The notes under the pieces: generated by a model
Database searches by the model: none
Told to the model about the DNA's origin: nothing
The model's input: the letters and a program-made list of their open reading frames with translations, nothing else
Part shown: positions 54,353 to 63,122 of the stretch, in pieces
How positions within the stretch are numbered: the first letter of the stretch is position 1
Layout: each line of letters starts with the position of its first letter
NCBI RefSeq assembly: GCF_030758295.1
Contig: NZ_CP132335.1
Location: forward strand, 1,464,412 to 1,528,411
DNA: 64,000 nt
Direction: 5' to 3'
DNA from: Pararhizobium sp. IMCC21322
GTDB lineage: Bacteria > Pseudomonadota > Alphaproteobacteria > Rhizobiales > GCA-2746425
Program-made: the position numbers and the translations under genes

Positions 54353-55019
54353 TTTTCGAGCGCAAAGTTGCAACCAAAATGTCGGAGTTCATGGCGCGGA
54401 TTGACAAGCCCATGAACGCGACATTTTCTGCCTACCCGGGTGACGAGCTGCTGGGGTCGGTATCTCTTGACGGTGAAGACCTTGAAGAAGGCGTTAGGGT
54501 GCGGACCCTTTATGGGTGACGAAATAGCAGAACAAATGGCAAAGAGATGCAAGGAAATGCGCGCAGAGCGGGCTTTCTGCCCGGTCAAGCGCTTTGACGC
54601 CGCAGGTCGCAGCCATTTTTCTGTCCATCAAGGATCGGGCCTGTTTGCCCGCAGCCCGCGTCGCAAAGACTTGAAAGTCTTCAGACTTCCTGCTTCTTTG
54701 CTCCTGGTCTGCAAACAAACCGATCCCGACTATTTCACCACCCATAAAGGGTCCGCACCCTAGTCGCCTGCGATGGTTCATTGTCGGCCCCAAGGCAAAA
54801 GGTATGGGCATCGGGCGCCTTTTGCTTAAGAAGGCCACATCCTTCGTGGACCAGAACGCTATTGACCGCACACGCCTTTGGACATTCAAGGGGTTGGACG
54901 CAGCCCGGCATTTATACCAGAAACACGGCTTTCAACTCGAACATGAATCCCCCGGCGCGCAATGGGGCGAGGAAGTTCTTGACCAAGAGTTTTTGCGATT
55001 ACGGACATTGCGCGGCTAA
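54353..55019 (+). pseudogene. GNAT acetyltransferase gene, 5'-truncated and split by a MITE
   Basis: Removing the 264-bp element at 54497-54760 and one TA joins the frame as DGEDLEEGV-S-RLRWFIVGP. The rest reads KGMGIGRLLLKKATSFV, LWTFKGLDAARHLYQKHGF and ends at TAA 55019. This is the C-terminal GNAT domain found in MarR-GNAT two-domain proteins, including the acetyl-CoA-binding G-x-G-x-G/L segment. The 5' part, with the MarR domain and start, is missing: the frame begins at the junction with the alcohol dehydrogenase fragment. The gene is doubly broken. Confidence 0.8.
54497..54760. mobile_element. 264-bp MITE with IS427-like termini
   Basis: The element starts with GGGTGCGGACCCTTTATGGG and ends with its complement, with terminal repeats of about 31 bp containing two mismatches. 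It is flanked by TA at 54495-54496 and 54761-54762. Inside lies a second dyad (GATCGG...GTTTG / CAAAC...CCGATC) and AAGACTTGAAAGTCTT, but no coding frame. The outer dozen bases agree with the ends of the IS427-group element at 42948, which suggests mobilisation by such a transposase. It interrupts the GNAT frame exactly at TA. Confidence 0.85.
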
Positions 55020-55353
55020 AGGAGAACGGTCGCAAAGTCGGCATTGCTGCCTTTTCGCCAAAGAGCAAATTAGTGCGCTCCGGTTTATTCTGCAAAAGGT
55101 CCGCCGTGGCGAGCCTTGTAAGTTGCAATTTAGGTTGAAGCCTCATTAATTCAAAGGATGCAATGACCGTTTCGAGCCCATCTTGCAGGTTTTCTGCATC
55201 GCGGCGAAAGTCAGCATTGAGAGAACTGGCGCATTGCAAGATGGGAATGGTGGACATGGTCGAAACCATCGGATTAAGGTTGAAAGGGAGCAGGAAGTTG
55301 CTGCCACCAGGCAAGCTGGTACAATGTTTTTGAATTATTCAAAGGAATTCACT
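55020..55353. other. Non-coding stretch upstream of a membrane-protein gene
   Basis: A reverse-strand frame covers 54886-55314, but it overlaps the GNAT remnant and resembles nothing, so it is not called. AAAGGAAT at about 55340 serves the next gene. Nothing else is recognisable. Confidence 0.4.
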
Positions 55354-56349
55354 ATGTGGGATTTTAGTATGGGGACAGCGTTTGGATTGATGCGCAAGAC
55401 AGCGCCCTTTCTGTTATTTCGAATTGTTGTCTACTTTGGGATCGCAGTAGCATATGTGCTGGTGACAGGTACGGGCGCTGGTATCGGTTACGGTGTTGGT
55501 GGCTTTGGAGATGACGATTTTCAGGCATCCACAACCGTTTGGGGAGGCATCATCGGCTTCGGAGTTACAGCTGGTGTGCTGTATCTTATGCGCGAGTATC
55601 TATTGTATGTTGTCAAAGCGGGCCATATCGCGGTGATGGTAGAGATCTTGGACGGTCGCGAATTGCCGGATGGCCAAGGTCAAATCGCATACGCCCGAAA
55701 GATCGTCACCGAACGTTTTGGAGAAGCCTCGGTTCTGTTCGGGATCGATCAGTTGATCAAAGGGGTAGTCAGAGCGATTACCGGGCTGATCCAAGGGCTT
55801 TTGACGATCATTCCGATCCCCGGGCTAAACAAGGTAATGTCGCTGGTGCGGGCCTACTTGAAGCTCGCTGTTGGGCTTGTTGATGAGGTAATCCTTGCTC
55901 ATGGGCTGCGCACAAGGGCTGAAAATCCCTATGCCTCCGCGAAAGAAGCGCTCGTGCTTTATGGTCAGAACGCCAAGCCTATGCTGAAGAATGCTGCATG
56001 GCTGACTTTGTTCACATGGGGTCTTTCAATCGTTGTATTCCTGTTCATGTTGGCTCCTGCGGCGGCGGTTGTTTACATCATGCCGGGTACGTGGTCGGCA
56101 GGAGGTATGGTCTTTGCCTTGCTCTTTGCCTGGGCCGTGAAGGTCGCAGTGATTGAGCCATTTGCGATTGCCTGTCTCTTGCAGGCATTCTTTAAGGTCA
56201 CGGCAGGTCAGGAGCCCAATCCAGAATGGGAAGCCAAACTTGAAACGGCTTCGGTGAAGTTCAAAACCCTGGGCGAGCGAGCCGTGACTTGGGCGAGTGG
56301 TGGGCGCGGTAATCCCACCCCAAAGGCACCACCAGGTACCACAGCTTGA
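55354..56349 (+). CDS. Multi-pass membrane protein of unknown function
   Basis: From ATG 55354, preceded by AAAGGAAT, the frame encodes 331 residues with about six hydrophobic segments: two in the first 100 residues (IVVYFGIAVAYVLVTG, VWGGIIGFGVTAGVLYL), one or two amphipathic ones around residues 140-180, and two or three after residue 210. A soluble tail rich in G, P and K follows. I do not recognise a named family. The frame is open upstream to 55183 without support. It lies between the alcohol dehydrogenase 3' copy and the intact alcohol dehydrogenase, so it is part of the inserted cargo. Confidence 0.7.
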   Translation: MWDFSMGTAFGLMRKTAPFLLFRIVVYFGIAVAYVLVTGTGAGIGYGVGGFGDDDFQASTTVWGGIIGFGVTAGVLYLMREYLLYVVKAGHIAVMVEILDGRELPDGQGQIAYARKIVTERFGEASVLFGIDQLIKGVVRAITGLIQGLLTIIPIPGLNKVMSLVRAYLKLAVGLVDEVILAHGLRTRAENPYASAKEALVLYGQNAKPMLKNAAWLTLFTWGLSIVVFLFMLAPAAAVVYIMPGTWSAGGMVFALLFAWAVKVAVIEPFAIACLLQAFFKVTAGQEPNPEWEAKLETASVKFKTLGERAVTWASGGRGNPTPKAPPGTTA

Positions 56350-56662
56350 ATCTAATAAATGCAGACCCGGCGTGGGCCGCTATCCAGTATTGATGATTGC
56401 AGATCAAAGCCACTGATATCATATGCTACGGAATCAGCCTTTTGACCTTGCTGCCTCCACCATTTGTTGCACGCCGAATCCGGTCATTGGTCAGGTTTCG
56501 GCGCAGCGAAGGTCCGCTTCCCGCCCATATTGCCAGGCGTTTAGTTTAACGCGAATGTGGTCGAAAGATTGTCAGAGGGGCGCGGCCACTGCGACAAGTG
56601 TCCTGTTTCACTATGCCTTTGCCTTACGACAGCGGTATTGCTTTTGTTACGAGGCCCGGAGC
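56350..56662. other. Intergenic stretch without a recognisable gene
   Basis: Between the membrane protein and the converging alcohol dehydrogenase I see no gene and no strong terminator. The right-hand cargo junction of the alcohol dehydrogenase duplication must lie in or near this stretch. Confidence 0.4.
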
Positions 56663-57808
56663 CTAAAAACACGCCTCAAACAACGCCCGTGTATTCTCTG
56701 CATTCATCTCAACCGGATTACCACCCACACTCGGGTCTTTCAGCGCTTCCGCCGTCAGATGATCCAGATCAGGATCGCTCACCCCAAGTTCTGTCAGGTC
56801 TTTCGGGATGCCCAGCGCGGCGTTCAACTCTCCCACATAGGCGTAGAATTCATCAAAGCTGGAGCCGATGCCAAGATAGGCGGCGGCCTGAGCAAGTCGC
56901 TCTTCGATGGCGGGCCGGTTGAACATCAGCACGGGCTGCATGACCACCGCATTTGTGGTGCCATGATGGGTGTGATGGATCGCGCCGATGGGGTGTGAAA
57001 GGGCATGGATGGCCCCGAGCCCTTTTTGAAAGGCGGTTGCACCCATGGCCGCAGCGCTCATCATGTTCGCACGGGCTTCCAGATCAGTTCCGTCTCGATA
57101 GGCGCGCAGAAGATTGTCCTTCACCAGCTTCATGCCTTCCAGCGCAATGCCTTGGGACATGGGGTGGTAATGCGGCGAGCAATAAGCTTCCAGACAATGG
57201 GCAAAAGCATCCATACCGGTGCCGGCGGTAATCATTTTCGGCATGCCGACCGTCAGTTCGGGATCGCAGATGACAATGGCCGGAAGTGTTTTGGGATGAA
57301 AAATGATCTTCTTCACATGGGTGTCTGAATTGGTCAGAACACCGGCACGGCCAACTTCTGAACCGGTGCCAGCCGTGGTTGGAACCGCAATGATCGGATG
57401 AATGGCATCCGCATTGGCGCGGGTCCACCAGTCGCCGACATCTTCCAGGTCCCAAACCGGGATGGTCTGGTCTGCCATCAGCGCAATCAGCTTGCCAAGG
57501 TCGAGACCGGAGCCGCCACCAAATGCAATGACACCATCATGCTTGCCAGCCTTGAAAGCTTTCACGCCGTCGGTCAGGTTTTGTTCATTCGGATTTGGGT
57601 CAACGTCGCTGAACAGAGCACGGCCAAGGCCCGCCTGGTCCAGAATATCCAGCGTGGCGGCGGTAATCGGCAGACTTGCCAGACCCTTGTCCGTCACCAG
57701 AAGAGGCTTTTTGATGCCCGTGGCCGCACAGGCTTCTGCGAGTTCGGTAATGCGCCCGGCACCAAAACGAATGGCGGTCGGGTAGCTCCAGTTTGCAGTT
57801 GGAACCAT
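56663..57808 (-). CDS. Iron-containing (group III) alcohol dehydrogenase
   Basis: A 381-residue NAD(P)-dependent dehydrogenase. GGGSGLDLGK near residue 95 binds the nucleotide. TTAGTGSEVGRAGV, TAGTGMDAFAHCLEAYCSPHYHP and LSHPIGAIHHTHHGTTNAV carry the metal-binding aspartate and histidines. ATG 57808 follows GAAGGCCTGACC and begins with the family strand WSYPTAIRFGAGR. It stands five bases after the aldehyde dehydrogenase in one operon. In that setting it would oxidise an alcohol, perhaps a gamma-glutamylated amino alcohol. The last 199 bases are repeated at 54154. Confidence 0.9.
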   Translation of the reverse strand: MVPTANWSYPTAIRFGAGRITELAEACAATGIKKPLLVTDKGLASLPITAATLDILDQAGLGRALFSDVDPNPNEQNLTDGVKAFKAGKHDGVIAFGGGSGLDLGKLIALMADQTIPVWDLEDVGDWWTRANADAIHPIIAVPTTAGTGSEVGRAGVLTNSDTHVKKIIFHPKTLPAIVICDPELTVGMPKMITAGTGMDAFAHCLEAYCSPHYHPMSQGIALEGMKLVKDNLLRAYRDGTDLEARANMMSAAAMGATAFQKGLGAIHALSHPIGAIHHTHHGTTNAVVMQPVLMFNRPAIEERLAQAAAYLGIGSSFDEFYAYVGELNAALGIPKDLTELGVSDPDLDHLTAEALKDPSVGGNPVEMNAENTRALFEACF

Positions 57809-57813
57809 GATGG

Positions 57814-59196
57814 TCAGGCCTTCTTCAAGTGGTAGGATTTGGGTCTTGTGACGCTTTGATAGCCAAGCGCGGACAGTGATGCGCCGCGTCCGGTTTCCTT
57901 GCAGCCGGTCCAGCAAAGGGCGGGATCAAGATAGTCGCAACGGTTCATGAAAATGGTGCCGGTTTCAATGGCGCGGCCAATGTTCTCGGCAGCTTCCGCA
58001 TCGGCAGTCCACACAGATGCGGTCAGGCCGAACACGGAATCATTCATCAGTTTGATGGCTTCTTCGTCGGATGACACTTTCATGATGCCAACAATGGGAC
58101 CAAAGCTTTCATCGTTCATGACACGCATGGAATGATCGACATCCACCAGAATTTGCGGTGCCAGATAGGCCGTGTCGCCCGTGTCTTTTGGAAACAGGGC
58201 AGGGTCGATCAGGGCCGTGGCACCGGCAGCAATCGCTTCGCGGGTTTGCGCCCGCACTTCATCTGCAAAGCGAATATGCGCCATGGGTCCAAGCGTCGTT
58301 TCGGCGTCTAACGGATTGCCAAGCTTGTAGGTTTCAACCAGCGCCTTTGCCTTTGCAACAAATGCATCAAACAGGCTTTCATGCACATAAATGCGCTCAA
58401 TTCCGCAACAGCACTGGCCCGAATTGAACATCGCACCGTCCATCAGCGTATCAACAGCTGCATCCAGATCAGCGTCAGCACGTACATAGCCGGGGTCTTT
58501 TCCACCCAACTCCAGACCCATGCCGGTAAAGGTTCCGGCAGCGGCGCGCTCCATTTCACGGCCACCATTCACCGAGCCGGTGAAATTGATGAAGTCGAAA
58601 CTTTTGGCAGCGATCAGTTCGCTGGTGTCGCCATGGCTGAGAAACAGATTGTTGAACAGGCCGTCCGGCAGTCCCGCTTCGTGCAAGGCCGCCGCAAAGC
58701 GTTCACCTGCAAGGATCGTCTGCGTTGCAGGTTTCAACATCACGGCATTGCCGGCAATCAGGGCAGGCGCAATGGAGTTGATTGCCGTCAGATAAGGATA
58801 GTTCCAGGGCGCGACGACAAACACAACGCCAACCGGCTCGCGGGCAATAAAGCGGTGAAACGCATCACTGTCTTCAATGGTGGTCGGTGCCAGTGCATCC
58901 TCGGCAATGGTTGCCATGTAACCGGCCCGTTCGCGCACGCCGCCGATTTCGCCGCCATAACGCGTCGGACGGCCCATCATATGGGCAATCTCAATGGTGA
59001 TTTCATCATTCACGGCAGCCAGCGCATCAATGGCTTTCAGCACAATGGCACTGCGTTCATTGATGCTGCGGTTGGCCCAGCTTTTCTGAGCCTTCTTTGC
59101 TGCTGTCAGCATGGTTTGCACTTCGGCAAAACTGTGTGTTTCACGCGTTGCAAAAACACTGCCATCGATGGGTGATGTGCAAGTGAGCGTTGTCAT
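57814..59196 (-). CDS. NAD(P)-dependent aldehyde dehydrogenase
   Basis: A 460-residue aldehyde dehydrogenase. VVAPWNYPYLTAINSIAPAL near residue 125, FTGSVNGGREMERAA near residue 200, the catalytic glutamate in LELGGKDPGYV and the nucleophilic cysteine in NSGQCCCGIERIYV are all present, with ESFGPIVGI further on. Start at ATG 59196 after TAGGGATAAT. It lies between the glutamine-synthetase-like gene and the alcohol dehydrogenase, which supports sequential oxidation of one substrate from alcohol to acid. Confidence 0.93.
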   Translation of the reverse strand: MTTLTCTSPIDGSVFATRETHSFAEVQTMLTAAKKAQKSWANRSINERSAIVLKAIDALAAVNDEITIEIAHMMGRPTRYGGEIGGVRERAGYMATIAEDALAPTTIEDSDAFHRFIAREPVGVVFVVAPWNYPYLTAINSIAPALIAGNAVMLKPATQTILAGERFAAALHEAGLPDGLFNNLFLSHGDTSELIAAKSFDFINFTGSVNGGREMERAAAGTFTGMGLELGGKDPGYVRADADLDAAVDTLMDGAMFNSGQCCCGIERIYVHESLFDAFVAKAKALVETYKLGNPLDAETTLGPMAHIRFADEVRAQTREAIAAGATALIDPALFPKDTGDTAYLAPQILVDVDHSMRVMNDESFGPIVGIMKVSSDEEAIKLMNDSVFGLTASVWTADAEAAENIGRAIETGTIFMNRCDYLDPALCWTGCKETGRGASLSALGYQSVTRPKSYHLKKA

Positions 59197-59218
59197 CAAG
59201 ATTATCCCTAAAAATGCT

Positions 59219-60586
59219 CTATGAGCGTTCAAAACCGCGAGAGACTTCCCAGTCCGTCACGCGGGTGTCAAAAACTTCCTGCTCCCAGCGAGCAGCGCGT
59301 ACATAGTGATCAATCACGTCATCGCCCATAGCGGCGCGCAACATGTCCGAGCTGTCCAATGCAGCGGCAGCGGCGCGCAGGGTGTTGGGAATTTCCCGAA
59401 TACCTTTGCCGCCATATGCATCGCCCTCAAAGGCCGGTTCCAGTTCCATTTCTTTCTCAATACCGTCCAGCCCGGCTGCCAATTGCGCGGCAAAGGCAAG
59501 ATGCGGATTGAGATCAGACCCGCCAACCCGACACTCAATGCGAATGCCCTTGGTTTTTTCAGCGCAAAGGCGATAGCCCGCTGTGCGGTTGTCCGGGCTC
59601 CAGATTGCTTTGGTCGGTGCAAAGGTTCCAGCCACGAACCGCTTATAGGAATTGATGTTGGGCGCCAGAAAGTAGGTCGTTGCATTGGCATGGGCCAGCA
59701 GACCGGCAACATAATGCTGCATCAGTTTCGACATGCCGTGTTTGGCGCTTTCGTCCAGAAACAGCGGCTTGCCATCATCGCTCCACAGTGATTGATGGAC
59801 ATGGGAGGATGATCCGGCGGAGTCATTGTCCCATTTCGCCATGAATGTCAGTGCTTTGCCCTTTGACCAGGCAATTTCCTTGCAGCCATTTTTGACAATC
59901 GCGTGATTGTCAGCGGCGATCAGCGCGTCTGCATATTTGACATTGATCTCTTCCTGACCGGCAGAGGCCTCACCCTTGGAACATTCAACCGGTATACCGG
60001 CACCATAAAGCCCGTTGCGGATGGCCCGCATTACATCCTCTTCCTTGGTGGTCTGGAAGATGTGGTAATCCTCATTATAAGGCCCGATCAGATTCATGCC
60101 GCGATAGCCGCTTTGATGGGCTTCGTGATAGCTTTCGTGAAACAGGAAGAATTCCAGCTCAGAGGCCATCATCGCCTTCATGCCCATGGCTTCCAGACGC
60201 GCCAGTTGCTTTTTCAGCACGGCGCGGGGGCCGTGAGGCACGTCCGTGTGGCTGTGATGATCTTCCACATCGCACATCACCATGGCCGTTCCTTCTAGCC
60301 AGGGAATGTGGCGCAGGGTCGTCATGTCAGGGCGCATCACATAGTCGCCATAGCCCGATGCCCAGGACGTGGATTTATAGCCTTCAACGGCTTCCATCTC
60401 GAAATCGGTCGCAATCAGATAGTTGCAGGAATGGGTTTCGGCGTGCGCGCTTTCAATGAAATTGGAAGCGTGGAACCGTTTGCCCATCAGTCGGCCCTGC
60501 ATGTCCACCTGAACGGCCAGAACAGTATCAATCTCTCCAGCCGCGAAGGCTTTCTTCAGCGCATCAAAAGTCAAATTCCCAGACAT
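59219..60586 (-). CDS. Glutamine-synthetase-like ligase (gamma-glutamyl amine ligase type)
   Basis: A 455-residue protein of the glutamine synthetase superfamily. LMGKRFHASNF near the N-terminus, SELEFFLFHESY, AGSSSHVHQSLWSDDGKP, NSYKRFVAGTFAPT and RIECRVGGSDLNPHLAFAAQLAAGLDGI match the catalytic core. The variable N-terminal part and the gene context fit ligases such as PuuA, GlnA3 or GlnA4, which couple glutamate to putrescine, polyamines or ethanolamine, rather than true GlnA. The first ATG at 60604 is six codons upstream. ATG 60586 is chosen because MSGNLTFDALKKAF resembles relatives. It heads the two dehydrogenase genes. Confidence 0.85.
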   Translation of the reverse strand: MSGNLTFDALKKAFAAGEIDTVLAVQVDMQGRLMGKRFHASNFIESAHAETHSCNYLIATDFEMEAVEGYKSTSWASGYGDYVMRPDMTTLRHIPWLEGTAMVMCDVEDHHSHTDVPHGPRAVLKKQLARLEAMGMKAMMASELEFFLFHESYHEAHQSGYRGMNLIGPYNEDYHIFQTTKEEDVMRAIRNGLYGAGIPVECSKGEASAGQEEINVKYADALIAADNHAIVKNGCKEIAWSKGKALTFMAKWDNDSAGSSSHVHQSLWSDDGKPLFLDESAKHGMSKLMQHYVAGLLAHANATTYFLAPNINSYKRFVAGTFAPTKAIWSPDNRTAGYRLCAEKTKGIRIECRVGGSDLNPHLAFAAQLAAGLDGIEKEMELEPAFEGDAYGGKGIREIPNTLRAAAAALDSSDMLRAAMGDDVIDHYVRAARWEQEVFDTRVTDWEVSRGFERS

Positions 60587-60619
60587 CAAAAAGGTCCATT
60601 CCAACAGGTCATTAAAGGA

Positions 60620-60669
60620 AAGCGGCCCCGCTCACACAAGGCCAAGCGCAAGGCAAAGAGGGGCCGCTT
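60620..60669 (-). terminator. Hairpin between dctP-like gene and ligase gene
   Basis: A perfect 10-bp stem (AAGCGGCCCC / GGGGCCGCTT on the forward strand) lies just after the TRAP binding-protein stop. On the reverse strand it is followed by TTTCCTTTAAT. It probably ends most TRAP transcripts and keeps the binding-protein message abundant, while some read through into the ligase gene. Confidence 0.65.
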
Positions 60670-60678
60670 CTAATTGTC

Positions 60679-61734
60679 TTAGCTGTAGCGGTAAGGCCGT
60701 CCAGCCTTATCCATGGCAGCATTATAATCTTTCAGAATCTGAACGATCTTGGCTTTCAGCTCACTCTCCTGGGCAATTTCATCCCAGAATACGCGTGCTT
60801 CGGCTTCAACAGTTGCCCATTCTGCATCGGGAATGCTGGTCAGCTTCATCTTTGTGCCATCGACACGCAGTTTCGCTTCTCCGCCCCAATACCAATGCTG
60901 ACGATAATAGTGCGAGGAATCCATCGTCAGTTTGAAGAGGGTTTTCAGATGCTCTGGCAACTCATTCCAGCGATCCATATTGGCAAAGAAAGAGCCACAC
61001 CATGCGCCGGAAATATTGTTGGTCAGGAAGTAGTCAGTCACGTCAGCCCAGCCAACTGTGTAATCTTCCGTAATGCCGGACCATGCAATGCCGTCCAGCT
61101 CACCGGTCTGAACCGCAACTTCAATGTCTTCCCATGGCAGCGTGACAGGGACAACGCCAAAGCGGGTCAGGAAACGACCGGCTGTCGGGAAGGTGAAGAC
61201 GCGTTTGCCTTTGAGATCTTCCAGCGAGTTGATCGGGTCTTTGGTTGCAAAATGGCATGGATCCCAAGATCCGGCAGACAGCCATTTTACGCCAACCTTG
61301 TCATATTCAGCTTCCCAGATATCGCCGAGACCCCATTGGTTAAACAGGACCGGAATATCCAGTGAATAGCGTGACGCAAATGGGAAGTAGCCGCCAAAGA
61401 CCGTGACTTCTGTCGGCGAGGCCATGGAATCATCATCAGACTGAACCGCATCAATCGTGCCGTTCTGCACAGCGCGGAACAATTCGCCCGTTGGGACCAG
61501 CTGATCGGCATAGAACAGCTCGATTTCCATCTCGCCATTGGCCGCTTTGTTGAAATCATCAATTGCCGGCTTGATCACATGTTCACCCAGCGCTGCGCCT
61601 GCGTAAGTCTGCAAACGCCACTTGATCATGGACTGACCGTGAACAGCTGGCGCTGCCAGAGTAGAAGCACCAGCTCCCACACCAACCACACCGGCTTTTT
61701 TCAGAAAGTCTCGCCTGTTGGTATTTTTTGTCAT
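60679..61734 (-). CDS. TRAP transporter substrate-binding protein (DctP family)
   Basis: A 351-residue periplasmic protein with a twin-arginine leader (NRRDFLKKAGVVGVGAGASTL) cut near residue 33 (VHGQ). KWRLQTYAGAALGEHV and LFYADQLVPTGELFRAVQNGTID are characteristic of DctP proteins, and DLKGKRVFTFPTAGRFLTRFG holds the ligand-binding arginine region for a carboxylate. It captures an organic acid or amine-containing acid for the DctQM pair. Stop followed by a hairpin. Confidence 0.92.
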   Translation of the reverse strand: MTKNTNRRDFLKKAGVVGVGAGASTLAAPAVHGQSMIKWRLQTYAGAALGEHVIKPAIDDFNKAANGEMEIELFYADQLVPTGELFRAVQNGTIDAVQSDDDSMASPTEVTVFGGYFPFASRYSLDIPVLFNQWGLGDIWEAEYDKVGVKWLSAGSWDPCHFATKDPINSLEDLKGKRVFTFPTAGRFLTRFGVVPVTLPWEDIEVAVQTGELDGIAWSGITEDYTVGWADVTDYFLTNNISGAWCGSFFANMDRWNELPEHLKTLFKLTMDSSHYYRQHWYWGGEAKLRVDGTKMKLTSIPDAEWATVEAEARVFWDEIAQESELKAKIVQILKDYNAAMDKAGRPYRYS

Positions 61735-61799
61735 CTCATTCTCCTCAGTTTAAGACCACGGATGATACCGGGCCAGGTTTTCGCCTACCGATGTGTCGG

Positions 61800-63122
61800 T
61801 CATTTGCCATACACATATTCGGGAAGCCAAAGGGCGATCTGCGGAAAGGCTGTCACAAGGGCCAGACCAATCAGCATAACAAATACAAACGGAATGATGG
61901 AAATATAGATGTCCTTCAGGCTGACTTCCTTGGGCGCCATCGCGCGCATCAGGAAGAGATTGTAGCCGAAAGGCGGTGTCATATAAGCGATCTGACAGGT
62001 GATGGTGTACAGAATTCCATACCAGATGAGATCGAACCCAAGCATTTTCACCAGCGGCACATAAAGCGGGGCCACGATCACCAGCATCGCCGTGTCATCC
62101 AGAAACGTGCCCAAAATCAGATAGGACAATTGCATCAGGATCAGGATTTCCCACGGGCTGAGACCGAGCTGCCCAATAAAGAAACCTTCAATCGCCTTCA
62201 CCGCGCCCAGCCCGTCAAACACAGCGCCAAAGCATAATGCTGCCAGAATGATCCACATGAACATGCAGGATATGGCAAGGGTCTTGCGGGTTGAGTTTTC
62301 AAACACTTCCCGTGTGAAACGTCTCTTGGCGACAGCGGCCACCACAGCCGTTAACGCGCCGATTGCGGAGCTTTCCACCAGGCTTGTCCAGCCATTCACA
62401 AAGGGCACCATCATGGCCGCAAAAATGATGAAGGGCAGCGCGCCTGCACGCAGCAGGCGCAGCTTCTCGGACAACGGCACATTGCGCTCATCATCGTTGA
62501 GCGCAGGCCCCAGATGCGGCTGAAACTTGCAGCGGATGACGACATACAGAATGAAGAGTGTTGCCATCATCAGGCCGGGGAACACGCCTGCCAGCCACAA
62601 TTGACCCACAGGTTGGCGCGCAATCATGGCATACAGCACAAGCACGACAGAGGGCGGCACCAGAATACCAAGCGAGGAGCCTGCCTGGATCACCCCCGTC
62701 ACCATCTGTTTGTCATAACCCCGCTTCAGCAACTCCGGCAAGGCAATGGTGGCCCCGATGGCCATGCCGGCCACCGACAGGCCATTCATGGCTGAAATCA
62801 GCACCATCAGCAGAATTGTACCAATCGCCAGACCGCCATTCAGGGGCCCCATCCACACATGGAACATCTTGTACAGATCATCCGCCATGCGGGATTCAGA
62901 CAGCACATAGCCCATGAAAATGAACAGCGGCAGTGTCAGCAGCGGGTACCATTTCATCAGCTTCATGGAGGCCGAGAAAGCAATGTTAAACCCACCGGTT
63001 CCCCACAATGGCAGGGCCACGATGACCGCAACAAAGCCAATGGCTGCAAAGATGCGCTGGCCGGTCATCATCATAAGCATCATGCAGGCAAACATGATGA
63101 TGGCGATGGCTTCGTAGGACAT
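61800..63122 (-). CDS. TRAP transporter large permease (DctM family)
   Basis: A 440-residue integral membrane protein with about 12 hydrophobic segments. PLFIFMGYVLSESRMADDLYKMFHVWMG near residue 60 and IQAGSSLGILVPPSVVLVLYAMIA near residue 145 are DctM hallmarks. It carries out sodium-driven uptake with the binding protein and the small permease. It abuts the DctQ gene with no gap and is followed by the binding-protein gene after 65 bases. Confidence 0.95.
   Translation of the reverse strand: MSYEAIAIIMFACMMLMMMTGQRIFAAIGFVAVIVALPLWGTGGFNIAFSASMKLMKWYPLLTLPLFIFMGYVLSESRMADDLYKMFHVWMGPLNGGLAIGTILLMVLISAMNGLSVAGMAIGATIALPELLKRGYDKQMVTGVIQAGSSLGILVPPSVVLVLYAMIARQPVGQLWLAGVFPGLMMATLFILYVVIRCKFQPHLGPALNDDERNVPLSEKLRLLRAGALPFIIFAAMMVPFVNGWTSLVESSAIGALTAVVAAVAKRRFTREVFENSTRKTLAISCMFMWIILAALCFGAVFDGLGAVKAIEGFFIGQLGLSPWEILILMQLSYLILGTFLDDTAMLVIVAPLYVPLVKMLGFDLIWYGILYTITCQIAYMTPPFGYNLFLMRAMAPKEVSLKDIYISIIPFVFVMLIGLALVTAFPQIALWLPEYVYGK

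Noticed and set aside
54886-55314. Reverse-strand frame of 142 codons
   Set aside because: It overlaps the end of the GNAT remnant and has no recognisable domain; kept only as a remark.
56423-56998. Forward frame of 191 codons
   Set aside because: Its second half is antisense to the alcohol dehydrogenase 3' end and its first half resembles nothing.
58381-59175. Forward frame of 264 codons opposite the aldehyde dehydrogenase
   Set aside because: Shadow frame with no motif; the reverse-strand enzyme has all catalytic residues.
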